Below, piece after piece: positions 25,643 to 34,478 of a stretch of DNA of 64,000 bases. Position 1 is the stretch's first letter, and each line of letters opens with the position of its first letter. Both the position numbers and the translations under genes were made by a program. The stretch comes from Rasiella rasia (GTDB lineage Bacteria > Bacteroidota > Bacteroidia > Flavobacteriales > Flavobacteriaceae): NCBI RefSeq assembly GCF_011044175.1, contig NZ_CP049057.1:2433501-2497500 (forward strand). Direction: 5' to 3'. The notes below the pieces were generated by a model. It ran no database searches. It saw only the letters and a list, made by a program, of their open reading frames with translations, and was not told the DNA's origin.

Positions 25643-26869
25643 TTGAAAAACCTACTTTTAAGTATACCCATTTTGTTAGCGCTGTTGGCGTGCGATCAAG
25701 ATAAAGATGATGTTATAGAAGATATTCAGCAGGAGCCTACTCCGGTTGTCGTAGAAGAATTTGGGTATGTGTTAAACGATTTTAATGTAATTCGAGACAC
25801 CATTCGTCCAGGCGATACTTTTGGTGGGATTTTGGATCAGAACGGGGTTAGTAATAAAGAAATTCTGCAAGTTGCCACTCAGTTTCGAGACAGCTTTGAT
25901 GTGCGACGTATTGTTGTGGGTAAGCCTTATGTGTTGCTAAATTCTAAAGATTCTATTAATAAAACTGAAATTTTTATATATCAGAAAAATAAGGTGGATT
26001 TTGCTGTGGTCGATTTTCGAGATTCTCTCAATGTCTATTCAGACGAAAGACCCGTTACAATTCTTGAAAGAGAGGCGTCTGGAGTAATTTCAAGCTCTCT
26101 TTCACAAACTATGGAAGATAATAACTTGAGCCCTGCCATGACAGACCGATTGGCAAACATTTTTGCGTGGACTGTGAATTTTTATGGCCTGCAAAAAGGT
26201 GACAATTTTAAAGTGGTGTATTCTGAAAAGTATATAAATGACACCATTCCTGCTGGTTTGGGTGAAATCAAAGCTGCTTTTTTTGAACACCGTGGAAAGC
26301 CATTGTATGCATTTTTATATGAAAAGGATACAGTGTCGGGCGAAAAGGATTATTACGATGAAAACGCAGATAATTTACGACGTGCTTTTCTGAAATCGCC
26401 TATTAAGTTTAATTATAGGATTTCTTCTAAATATAATTTGAAACGCCGTATTCGGTACTATGGCTATAAACTACGACCCCATAAAGGGACAGATTTTGCT
26501 GCGCCCTTAGGTACGCCAATCTTAGCTACCGCAGATGGTACGGTTACCAAATCTGAGCGCAGAGGCGGGAATGGTAATTATGTGAAGTTAAAGCACAATG
26601 CAACCTATGAAACCCAATATTTGCATATGAAAAAGCGAAATGTACGTGTTGGTGAATATGTTCGTCAAGGTGATGTTATTGGATGGATTGGGATGACAGG
26701 TAACACAGGAGGTCCTCATGTTTGTTATAGATTTTGGAAAAACGGGAAACAGGTTGATCCTTTTAAAGAAGATTTACCTTTTTCTACTCCGTTAGAACCA
26801 CAATACCGGGAAGGATATTTCGATTATATTCCTTCGATGAAAGACCGTTTAGATTGCATTCTCTACTAA
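25643..26869 (+). CDS. M23-family peptidoglycan endopeptidase, lipoprotein
   Basis: The protein has 408 residues. An SPII signal with lipobox LLAC (C17) is followed by a LysM-like or opacity-like N-terminal part and a C-terminal M23 (LytM) domain. Zinc ligands H280 and D284 lie in RPHKGTDFAAPLGTPI, and H359 lies in GGPHVCYRFW, with H in TQYLHMKKRN. The enzyme should cut peptide cross-links in the cell wall from the periplasm and may work in division or growth. The start is TTG 25643 (TTGAAAAAC), giving a well-formed lipoprotein signal. It lies 34 bases after kynA, probably in one transcript. Confidence 0.9.
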   Translation: MKNLLLSIPILLALLACDQDKDDVIEDIQQEPTPVVVEEFGYVLNDFNVIRDTIRPGDTFGGILDQNGVSNKEILQVATQFRDSFDVRRIVVGKPYVLLNSKDSINKTEIFIYQKNKVDFAVVDFRDSLNVYSDERPVTILEREASGVISSSLSQTMEDNNLSPAMTDRLANIFAWTVNFYGLQKGDNFKVVYSEKYINDTIPAGLGEIKAAFFEHRGKPLYAFLYEKDTVSGEKDYYDENADNLRRAFLKSPIKFNYRISSKYNLKRRIRYYGYKLRPHKGTDFAAPLGTPILATADGTVTKSERRGGNGNYVKLKHNATYETQYLHMKKRNVRVGEYVRQGDVIGWIGMTGNTGGPHVCYRFWKNGKQVDPFKEDLPFSTPLEPQYREGYFDYIPSMKDRLDCILY

Positions 26870-26870
26870 T

Positions 26871-26908
26871 TTAGAATCGTTCTAATTGTTGATAAGCCTG
26901 TTATCAAC
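26871..26908 (+). promoter_or_regulatory. two tandem inverted repeats upstream of a TonB receptor
   Basis: TTAGAA-TCG-TTCTAA (26871-26885) and GTTGATAA-GCCTG-TTATCAAC (26888-26908) are both perfect and almost adjacent. Neither has a T-tract, so terminator function is doubtful. The first resembles metal-regulator operators (Fur/DtxR style) in form only. They lie about 110-145 bases before the -7 element of the receptor gene. Confidence 0.4.
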
Positions 26909-27016
26909 TAATCTTCTTCATGTCAGATACTTATATATTATATAGTACATTTATCTTACCAATCGTTTGTTAGCATTTTGTTAACATTGAATGATGTTTC
27001 TTTCGATGTAACTTCT

Positions 27017-27024
27017 TATTTTTG
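27017..27024 (+). promoter_or_regulatory. -7 promoter element of the TonB receptor gene
   Basis: TATTTTTG matches TAnnTTTG and lies 27 bases before the ATG at 27052. The -33 region is poor (GTTTC at 26996-27000), so strong expression may need an activator. Confidence 0.5.
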
Positions 27025-27051
27025 CTGCAAATTAAAAACTCACATACAATT

Positions 27052-29631
27052 ATGAAGAAAATTTTACTTTTTACATTGCTTTTAGCTGGATTTACAGCTT
27101 TTTCGCAAGGAACAGTGACGGGTACCGTCGTTGATTCAGAGCTTGGAGCTGGACTCCCAAGTGCCAACATTATGGAAGTTGGTACAAGTAACGGTGCTAT
27201 TTCAGATTTCGATGGAAACTTTTCACTTGCTGTTTCATCAAATTCAGGAAAAATTAAAATCACCTACGTAGGTTTTTTAACAAAGACCGTATCATTTACT
27301 GTAGTAAACGGAACTGCAGCTTTAGGTAGCATTGGCCTAGACGCAGACGAAAACACTTTAGATGAGATTGTTATTGTTGGTAGTGGAGTTATTGACTTAG
27401 CTTCAGACCGTAAAACACCAGTAGCTGTATCTACGATTACCGCACAAGAAATACAAGCACGTGCAACTGGTAACGTTGAGATAACTGAGGCAATCAAAAA
27501 TACGCCTTCTGCTTACGTATCTGGTCAAACAGGTTTTGGTGACGGACAATTATTCTTACGTGGTTTTGACAACTCTAACGTTGCAGTCTTACTTAACGGT
27601 CAGCCTGTGAACGGTATGGAAGATGGAAATGTATACTGGTCTAACTGGTCTGGTATTGCTGACATCGCAAATGCTATTCAGGTACAACGTGGTTTAGGTT
27701 CTTCTAAATTAGCGATCTCTTCTGTTGGGGGTACTACAAACATTATTATGAAAGCTGCCGACAGAACTGAAGGTGGTTTTGTACGTTTTCTAGGAGCAAA
27801 CGATAGTTACTTTAAAGGAACTGTTGCTTACGATACTGGAATGAACGAAAAAGGATGGGCATTCTCTGTATTATTAGATCACTGGCAAGCACACAGAAAG
27901 TGGGCTAAAGGAACATATGGTCAAGGACAGAACTATTTCTTTGCTGTTGGTTATAAGCCAAATGAGAAGCACGCATTCAATTTCTTAGTAACTGGTGCGC
28001 CTCAATTACACGGTCAGAGATTCTCTCAATCTCAAGAAAGACTTGATGCAGATCCTAAGTTCAACGAACATTGGGGATACACTGAAGATGGAATCGAATC
28101 TGAGCGTCAGAATTTCTACCACAAGCCAGTAATGAACCTTAACTGGGACTGGACTATGAGTGATAAAACAGACCTTTCTACAGTAGCTTATGCTTCTTGG
28201 GGTCGTGGTGGAGGAACTGGACCTAGAGGTGATAGCCCTATTCGTACAGAAGATCCTGACGGTGCAGGTCCATTAAGAGGACAAATAGATTACCCAGCAA
28301 ATATTGCTAACAATACATCAATTGGTCTTGGTAACACAGACGGCCCTGATGGAAACGGTTACATTAGAAGAGCTTCTATGAACAACCACCAATGGTATGG
28401 ATTGATTTCTAACTTAGGTCATGACTTTACAGATAATCTTTCTGTAAACTTTGGAGTTGATGTTAGAATGTACACAGGAGATCACTTCCGTCAAGTAGTT
28501 GACCTTTATGGTCTATCTGGATGGGCTAATGATACTGCTAATGGTTCTACAGTAACTAATACATACGAAGCTGATCCATGGGCTGCACTAAGTAACTTTG
28601 CGCCAGAAGAAGATCGTATCGATTATGATTACTCTGAAGATATTAACTATCAAGGTGCTTTTGGACAGGTTGAGTATGCAACAGACAGATTCTCTGTATT
28701 CTTTCAAGGAGCATTTTCAAACCAGTCGTACCAGAGAGAAGGTCGTTTTAGTGACCCTGGTTCTTCAGAAAAATTCAACAAAACTGGATATAACTTAAAA
28801 GGTGGTGTGTCTTATTCTATCAATGAGATGAACACTATTTTTGTAAATGCAGGACGTTACTCTCGTCAGCCATTCTTAGATAACGCTTTCCAAAATATTA
28901 GAGTTTCTAATACATTGGTAATGCCAGAAGTAGAGAATGAAGAAATTACTGGTTTTGAAGCAGGATACCGTTTCGAAGCTAATGACATTCGTGTAAACTT
29001 TAATGCATACATCACAGATTGGGATAACAGAACTATCTTATCTAACGGTATTGACGATCCTGATGGAACTCCAGACTCTGGTGACGAAACAGAAATCAAT
29101 ATTTTTGAAAGAGGTGTTAGACAATACCATACTGGTGCAGAACTTGACGTTGAGTGGAGAACTACAGACTGGTTAACACTTAAAGGTTACGCTTCTGGTG
29201 GTAGCTGGGTATATAAAGGAGAAACTAACTTCCAGATATACAACAACGACACTAACGCGTTGATTAGTGAAGGTGAAGGAGTTGATCGTTCAGGTGTTAA
29301 GGTTTCTACTGCTCCGCAAACTGCAGCAGGTGCAGGATTTAGAGTTAAGGTTATACAAGGCTTAAGCTTTGATGGTAACTACAACTACTATGCAAATCAC
29401 TATGTTTTCACAGATTTGAATTCTACTGCTGAAGATCTTGCAAAGCTTGATGCTTATGACCTATTAGATCTTGGAGTTTCTTACAATTTCAACTTTGGAG
29501 GTCAGAAACTTGTACTTAGAGGAAACGTATTTAACGTATTCGATACACAAGCAATTCAACAAACAGACCGTTTCGGTTTAATCAATACAAATGGTTTAAC
29601 TTACAACGGATCTATTAGATACGAATTCTAA
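27052..29631 (+). CDS. TonB-dependent receptor, codon bias of a highly expressed gene
   Basis: This outer membrane receptor has about 859 residues, with signal peptide (TAFSQG), a carboxypeptidase-regulatory-like domain (residues 22-100), a plug (about 105-230: TEAIKNTPSAYVSGQ, LRGFDNSNVAVLLNGQPV, GTTNIIMKA) and a barrel ending NGSIRYEF. Start ATG 27052 gives a clean signal peptide. Compared with its neighbours the gene uses CGT for Arg and TTC/AAC/TAC for Phe/Asn/Tyr very often, a sign of high expression. No SusD-type partner gene is adjacent. The substrate is unknown. It shares NWSGIADI/GTTNIIM plug features with the receptor at 31614. Confidence 0.92.
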   Translation: MKKILLFTLLLAGFTAFSQGTVTGTVVDSELGAGLPSANIMEVGTSNGAISDFDGNFSLAVSSNSGKIKITYVGFLTKTVSFTVVNGTAALGSIGLDADENTLDEIVIVGSGVIDLASDRKTPVAVSTITAQEIQARATGNVEITEAIKNTPSAYVSGQTGFGDGQLFLRGFDNSNVAVLLNGQPVNGMEDGNVYWSNWSGIADIANAIQVQRGLGSSKLAISSVGGTTNIIMKAADRTEGGFVRFLGANDSYFKGTVAYDTGMNEKGWAFSVLLDHWQAHRKWAKGTYGQGQNYFFAVGYKPNEKHAFNFLVTGAPQLHGQRFSQSQERLDADPKFNEHWGYTEDGIESERQNFYHKPVMNLNWDWTMSDKTDLSTVAYASWGRGGGTGPRGDSPIRTEDPDGAGPLRGQIDYPANIANNTSIGLGNTDGPDGNGYIRRASMNNHQWYGLISNLGHDFTDNLSVNFGVDVRMYTGDHFRQVVDLYGLSGWANDTANGSTVTNTYEADPWAALSNFAPEEDRIDYDYSEDINYQGAFGQVEYATDRFSVFFQGAFSNQSYQREGRFSDPGSSEKFNKTGYNLKGGVSYSINEMNTIFVNAGRYSRQPFLDNAFQNIRVSNTLVMPEVENEEITGFEAGYRFEANDIRVNFNAYITDWDNRTILSNGIDDPDGTPDSGDETEINIFERGVRQYHTGAELDVEWRTTDWLTLKGYASGGSWVYKGETNFQIYNNDTNALISEGEGVDRSGVKVSTAPQTAAGAGFRVKVIQGLSFDGNYNYYANHYVFTDLNSTAEDLAKLDAYDLLDLGVSYNFNFGGQKLVLRGNVFNVFDTQAIQQTDRFGLINTNGLTYNGSIRYEF

Positions 29632-29654
29632 TAGCATTTAATTTGTTATTATTG

Positions 29655-29684
29655 AAACCGCTCCATTTTTGGGGCGGTTTTTTT
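29655..29684 (+). terminator. rho-independent terminator after the TonB receptor
   Basis: Arms AAACCGCTCC (29655-29664) and GGGGCGGTTT (29671-29680) pair over 10 bp with one G-T wobble and an ATTTTT loop. A run of seven T ends at 29684. Confidence 0.9.
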
Positions 29685-29729
29685 ATTGAATTATACCTAC
29701 CTTTACGTTATAACCAAACACATAGAACT

Positions 29730-30176
29730 ATGTATACTACCATTCAATTTATACACTCCTATTGGGCTTATTTAGTAGTATTTGTGGTGCTAATTGCCAC
29801 AATTAATGCACTGGCCGGGTTCTTCGGAAATAAGGAATACAGTCCGAAAGATTTTAGACTCGCACTTTTTGCCCTAATTACAACACATATTCAGTTTTTA
29901 ATTGGTTTAGTGCTGTTCTTTGTTTCACCTTTAGGGATGCAAAATATTAGTAATGTAGGAATGGGAGCCGTAATGAAGAATGACGTTTTCAGATTGTATG
30001 CTATCGAGCATCCATTTACTATGATTTTAACCGTTGTCCTTATTACTATAGGCTATTCTAAACATAAAAAGAAATTAGTGAGCAAGCCTAAATTTAAAAT
30101 GCTGGCTATTTTCTATACCATAGCACTAGTACTGCTGCTTAGTAGAATTCCTTGGCAGCAATGGTTAGATTTTTAA
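29730..30176 (+). CDS. four-helix membrane protein, possibly cytochrome-like
   Basis: This is a 148-residue inner membrane protein with four hydrophobic spans. His residues sit in or near spans (FIHSYWAY, TTHIQFLI, IEHPFTMI, SKHKKK), which could bind heme, but I see no firm motif. The final span is followed by SRIPWQQWLDF. Start ATG 29730 is chosen because the upstream in-frame codons overlap the terminator of the previous gene. It is a conserved-looking flavobacterial protein without an assigned function. TACCTTTA at 29698-29705 may be a weak -7 box. Confidence 0.7.
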   Translation: MYTTIQFIHSYWAYLVVFVVLIATINALAGFFGNKEYSPKDFRLALFALITTHIQFLIGLVLFFVSPLGMQNISNVGMGAVMKNDVFRLYAIEHPFTMILTVVLITIGYSKHKKKLVSKPKFKMLAIFYTIALVLLLSRIPWQQWLDF

Positions 30177-30198
30177 CAAGTTAAAGTCGAAACTCTTA

Positions 30199-30237
30199 AA
30201 AAATGCCCTGAAGACAATTTGTTTTTTGGGCATTTTT
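30199..30237. terminator. bidirectional terminator
   Basis: Arms AAAAATGCCC (30199-30208) and GGGCATTTTT (30228-30237) form a perfect 10-bp stem. T-runs on both strands serve the convergent membrane-protein and endonuclease genes. Confidence 0.8.
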
Positions 30238-31294
30238 AGTTTTCTTTTTTCTCTTTAATAAGATAAACATATACAGGGAAGTGATCGCTATATCCTCCTG
30301 TAAAGCTTCCGTTGCCAAAACTACGATAGGGATACCCCTTGTACCGCCCATTTGTGTTTGCCAAATACGCTTTGTTATAGATTCCTGCCTTGTAAAATCT
30401 ATAGGTAGTGTAGTCATCCTTCATTAATTCACTAGAGACAATTATTTGATCAAATAAGTTCCAAGCATCACGCCATGCCAACGTCCCTAAACCCTTTTTA
30501 TACATTTTTTCCATAGGGTTATATAATTCTTTGAGTTGTAGATTTTCTTTGTTCTTCTTAGCTTTAAGATGTTTTTTTACACTAGGACTCGTAGGGTCAT
30601 CATTTAGGTCACCCATGGTGATAATCTTCGCGTAAGGATTTTCAGAAAACAAAGAATCAATGATTCGTTTATTAAGTTTGGCAGCATTAATTCGCTTTTG
30701 TCTACTTCTAGCTTCTCCGCCGCTCCGTGAGGGCCAGTGATTTACAATGACATGAATTTTTTCTCCATCTAGCATACCACTTACTAGTAGTTGATCTCTT
30801 GTGTAAATACGCTTCGATGGGTCTTCAGAGTCGTAAATATACAAGGGGACTGCAATGTAATTAGTAGGAATAAACAGGCGCTTTTTATACAACAACGCTA
30901 CGTCAATGCCACGGCGATCTGGAGAATCGAATTGCACAATACCGTAATCTGTTTCAAGAAGAGACTGTTGGTTTACTAAATCTTCTAGAACACGCCTATT
31001 TTCGATTTCGCAAACTCCAATTAAGGTAGGAGACATTCCTGTAACTTCAGCGCCAATTTCTGAAATTACCCGCGCCATGTTTTTCAACTTTAGGTTGTAG
31101 ATATCTTCCGTCCAATGATCTTTTCCCTCTGGAGTTCGATCATCGTCGTAGGTAATTGGGTCGTTCTCATAGTCGAATAAATTTTCTAAGTTGTAGAAGG
31201 CAACTGTATTTATTTTGAATTCTTTTCTTTCTTGTGCATACACGTTATACGTACCAACAATAGCAAGAAACATAAAAAGTGGTAGACTCTTCAT
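30236..31294 (-). CDS. secreted endonuclease/exonuclease/phosphatase-family protein
   Basis: The protein has 352 residues with a signal peptide (GTYNVYAQE). EEP-fold motifs in order are FYNLENLFD, GVCEIENRRVL (metal Glu), VNHWPSRSGGEARSRQKR, MGDLNDDP and YSDHFPVYVYL (catalytic Asp-His). The combination fits a secreted DNase/nuclease or phosphoesterase. It is divergent from the TonB receptor plus DUF5689 lipoprotein pair, a recurrent flavobacterial arrangement. I infer extracellular or periplasmic breakdown of nucleic acid or phosphate esters feeding that receptor. The stop codon lies in the arm of the shared terminator. Confidence 0.88.
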   Translation of the reverse strand: MKSLPLFMFLAIVGTYNVYAQERKEFKINTVAFYNLENLFDYENDPITYDDDRTPEGKDHWTEDIYNLKLKNMARVISEIGAEVTGMSPTLIGVCEIENRRVLEDLVNQQSLLETDYGIVQFDSPDRRGIDVALLYKKRLFIPTNYIAVPLYIYDSEDPSKRIYTRDQLLVSGMLDGEKIHVIVNHWPSRSGGEARSRQKRINAAKLNKRIIDSLFSENPYAKIITMGDLNDDPTSPSVKKHLKAKKNKENLQLKELYNPMEKMYKKGLGTLAWRDAWNLFDQIIVSSELMKDDYTTYRFYKAGIYNKAYLANTNGRYKGYPYRSFGNGSFTGGYSDHFPVYVYLIKEKKEN

Positions 31295-31383
31295 AGTTAA
31301 TTAAAATAATAAGGGAGTACACCATTTTTGAAAGCATTTTAAAGGTAACGCCCCGCGTATAAAAATGCTAATAGGGAAACGTA

Positions 31384-31397
31384 GAATTCATGAATTC
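31384..31397. promoter_or_regulatory. 14-bp perfect palindrome in a divergent gap
   Basis: GAATTCATGAATTC is fully self-complementary and lies in the 319-bp gap (31295-31613) between the endonuclease and the TonB receptor genes. It is a candidate operator shared by both promoters. Confidence 0.4.
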
Positions 31398-31474
31398 AAA
31401 CCATTAACATTGTTTTTTCATATTATTTTTTTTGAATTACAGCAATTGAACTAGTAACTTTTCACTCTCTTAGT

Positions 31475-31496
31475 ACATATGCTATTCTGCATATGT
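31475..31496. promoter_or_regulatory. 8-6-8 inverted repeat in the divergent gap
   Basis: ACATATGC (31475-31482), spacer TATTCT, GCATATGT (31489-31496), perfectly symmetric. The centres of this site and of the 31384 palindrome are about 95 bp apart. No T-tract follows, so it is more likely a protein-binding site than a terminator. I see nothing else definite in the gap. Confidence 0.45.
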
Positions 31497-31613
31497 GATA
31501 CTCCCAACTGTATATTTATTTGACACAATCGTAGTAATCACAAAAACTATAAGATTGCTAACTACGGGTTTCAGGTAAGTATATGTTATAAAAATAACAG
31601 CAATTCTGAAGCC

Positions 31614-34460
31614 ATGGGAAAAATAATATTCAACATACTAAGCTGCTTCTTATTTAGCACTTTATCCTTTGCACAAGACACTGTAGTAAAAGGCAGAATA
31701 ATCGATTCAGATTCTACAGAACCAGTTGCAGATGTTGATTTACAGGTGTTGGGAACGGTTTTCAACGCCACTTCGGATGCGCAAGGATTTTTTGAAATTT
31801 CAGATATAAACTTACCGTTGGGAGAACAAGTGTTGGAAGTTTCTAAACCTGGTTATCTCAGCAGACGCATACGTATTATTATTGTAAAGGGTAATTCTAT
31901 CAATCTCAATCCTATACTATTTGAAATAGATCTTTCAGAAATTGAAGCTCAAATAGGGATTATTAGTTTAAGCGATAATGAACTTAACCAAGATGAAGGT
32001 GTGGCATTTAATATTTCAGGATTACTCCAAGCGTCTCGCGATGTGTTTTTAAATGCCGCTGCCTTCGACTTTAGTTCTACGTTTTTTAGACCGAGAGGGT
32101 TAGATAATGCAAATGGAAAAGTACTCATTAATGGTATCGAGATGAATAAGCTGTTTAATGGTCGTCCACAATGGGGTAATTGGGGAGGCTTAAACGACGT
32201 ACAGCGCAACCGAGAATTCTCTATGGGTCTCACTCCCAACGAATACACCTTTGGGGACCTAGCAGGAACAACTAACATTATAATGAGAGCTTCTCAATAT
32301 AGGCAAGGGGGTCGGGTGTCATATGCAATGGCTAATCGCAGTTACGAAGGTCGAGTGATGGGTTCGTATAACAGTGGTTTATCGTTAAAGGGATGGGCGT
32401 ACTCTGTGCTAGTGTCTAGAAGATTTGGTGACCAAGGGTTTGTAGAAGGAACACCATACGATGCTAACTCCTTCTTTGCCTCTGTAGAAAAGAAAATTAG
32501 CGAAACGCACAGTTTCAACCTTAGTACATTTTACACGCCTAACAGAAGAGGACGTTCTACAGCGCTTACCCAAGAAGTTATCGATCTAAAGGGAATTCAT
32601 TACAACCCTAATTGGGGATTTCAGAATGGTACGGTTCGCAATAGCCGCATACGAGAAATTGAAGAGCCTGTGATTATGTTGAATCATTATTGGACTGGCA
32701 GCAATACAACCATTAATACAAATATTGGCTATCAGTTTGGCAAGGTTGGCACAACCCGTATAGACAACGGAGGAACTCGATTGATTACAGTAAATGGAGA
32801 AGAGGCATATATTGGAGGCGCACGAAATCCGTTAAGCAACTATTATCAGAGGTTGCCGAGTTTTTTTCTTCAAGACGAAAATCCAACCGCATATAACTAT
32901 CAGCAGGCATTTTTAGCGCAACAGGAATTTATAAATAACGGACAGTTAAATTGGGCTGAACTCTACGAAGCAAATACCAATGCATCAAATAGTAGCAATG
33001 GAGGAAATTCGCTTTATGTACTACAAGAAGATCGTACAGACGATACCCAAATTACTGTGAATAGTATTTTGTCTAGTCAACTTTCAGATAAAGTAATACT
33101 AAACGGAAATATTAATTATCGCACCTTAAGAAGTGAAAATTTTGCAGCCTTGAAAGACCTGTTGGGAGGCACAGGTTACTTAGACGTAGATTTCTTTGCT
33201 GAAGATGAAGAAGACATTATTCTTGGTGATATTGCGCAAAGCGATTTACGTAATCGAAACAGAATTGTACAGGAAGGAGAACGTTATAAATACAATTATG
33301 AATTAACAGCCACTGTATTCTCAGGTTTTGCTCAGGCTCAGTTTAAGTACAATAGGGTAGATATGTATATTAGTGCCACTGGTGGCCAAACGAAGTATCA
33401 ACGTAATGGGCTGTATGAAAATGGAAACTATCCTGGAGCGCTCTCATTTGGCGGTAGTGAGCAGCTAAATTTTACCAATTTCGGTTTAAAAGGAGGTGCT
33501 ACCTATAAAGTTACAGGGCGACACTTAGTAGATTTTAATGCCGGATATTTTACCAAACCACCAACCTTACGAAATAGTTTTAGCAATGCACGCCAAACAA
33601 ACAATGTAACAATTGGTTTGACAGAGGCAATATATCAGAGTGCCGATGTAAGTTATATCTACCGTTCGCCACTCGTGAAATCTAGACTTACAGCATATTA
33701 TGTAGGCGCTTCAAACTTATCGGAAATTGGTTTCTATTTTACCGAAAACCTTACGGGTATTGGCCAAGGAGAAAGTGCTTTTGTACAAGAAATTCTCAAC
33801 GGAATTGAAACCAGAAACACCGGAGTAGAGTTTGGTTTAGAAGGTCAGGTTACACCAACGCTAACTATTAAAAGCGCAGCTTCTGTTGGCCAGAATATTT
33901 ATATGAATAATCCAAATCTATACCTCACTAGTGACGATTTTGAAGATGCCCTTCGTTTTGGTGATGGAACCGCTAAGCTAAAAAATTATCACATAGCTTC
34001 CGGCCCAGAACGAGCGTATCAAATTGGTTTGGATTACAGAGATCCTAAATTTTGGTGGGTAGGCGCTACGGTTAACTACTTCTCGAATGCTTATATAGAC
34101 AGTAACAATTTAGCTAGGACCGATAATTTTAGTCAAGATTTTGACGGACAAACATTTAGCGACTATAATGAGGACGAAGCTCGTACACTTTTACAACAAG
34201 AAGAATTTGACGATTACTTTTTAGTGAATGTGGTGGGAGGAAAGTCTTGGCGAATAAAAAGTTACTATGTTGGATTTTTTGCCACAGTAAACAATGTGCT
34301 AGACCAAACATATAAAACTGGCGGGTTTGAGCAAGGCAGATTATCTAATTACAGAGACCTTAAGGAAGATGCCTCCAGAAAACACGGAAGAATTTTTGGG
34401 CCTCGCTATTTCTTCGGAAATGGAACAACCTACTACCTAAATTTTTATATAAGATTCTAG
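31614..34460 (+). CDS. TonB-dependent receptor of a nuclease-linked uptake locus
   Basis: This 948-residue outer membrane protein has a signal peptide (STLSFAQD), a carboxypeptidase-regulatory-like domain (residues 24-105), a plug-like domain (about 112-235: ASRDVFLNAAAFDFSS, RGLDNANGKVLINGIEM, GTTNIIMRA) and a long barrel ending YYLNFYIRF. The plug is related to that of the receptor at 27052. A DUF5689 lipoprotein gene follows after 18 bases, taking the place of a SusD-type partner. With the divergent secreted nuclease-fold enzyme this suggests import of nucleic-acid- or phosphate-derived material. The substrate is inferred, not shown. Confidence 0.88.
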   Translation: MGKIIFNILSCFLFSTLSFAQDTVVKGRIIDSDSTEPVADVDLQVLGTVFNATSDAQGFFEISDINLPLGEQVLEVSKPGYLSRRIRIIIVKGNSINLNPILFEIDLSEIEAQIGIISLSDNELNQDEGVAFNISGLLQASRDVFLNAAAFDFSSTFFRPRGLDNANGKVLINGIEMNKLFNGRPQWGNWGGLNDVQRNREFSMGLTPNEYTFGDLAGTTNIIMRASQYRQGGRVSYAMANRSYEGRVMGSYNSGLSLKGWAYSVLVSRRFGDQGFVEGTPYDANSFFASVEKKISETHSFNLSTFYTPNRRGRSTALTQEVIDLKGIHYNPNWGFQNGTVRNSRIREIEEPVIMLNHYWTGSNTTINTNIGYQFGKVGTTRIDNGGTRLITVNGEEAYIGGARNPLSNYYQRLPSFFLQDENPTAYNYQQAFLAQQEFINNGQLNWAELYEANTNASNSSNGGNSLYVLQEDRTDDTQITVNSILSSQLSDKVILNGNINYRTLRSENFAALKDLLGGTGYLDVDFFAEDEEDIILGDIAQSDLRNRNRIVQEGERYKYNYELTATVFSGFAQAQFKYNRVDMYISATGGQTKYQRNGLYENGNYPGALSFGGSEQLNFTNFGLKGGATYKVTGRHLVDFNAGYFTKPPTLRNSFSNARQTNNVTIGLTEAIYQSADVSYIYRSPLVKSRLTAYYVGASNLSEIGFYFTENLTGIGQGESAFVQEILNGIETRNTGVEFGLEGQVTPTLTIKSAASVGQNIYMNNPNLYLTSDDFEDALRFGDGTAKLKNYHIASGPERAYQIGLDYRDPKFWWVGATVNYFSNAYIDSNNLARTDNFSQDFDGQTFSDYNEDEARTLLQQEEFDDYFLVNVVGGKSWRIKSYYVGFFATVNNVLDQTYKTGGFEQGRLSNYRDLKEDASRKHGRIFGPRYFFGNGTTYYLNFYIRF

Positions 34461-34478
34461 TACTAAATACAACATACC

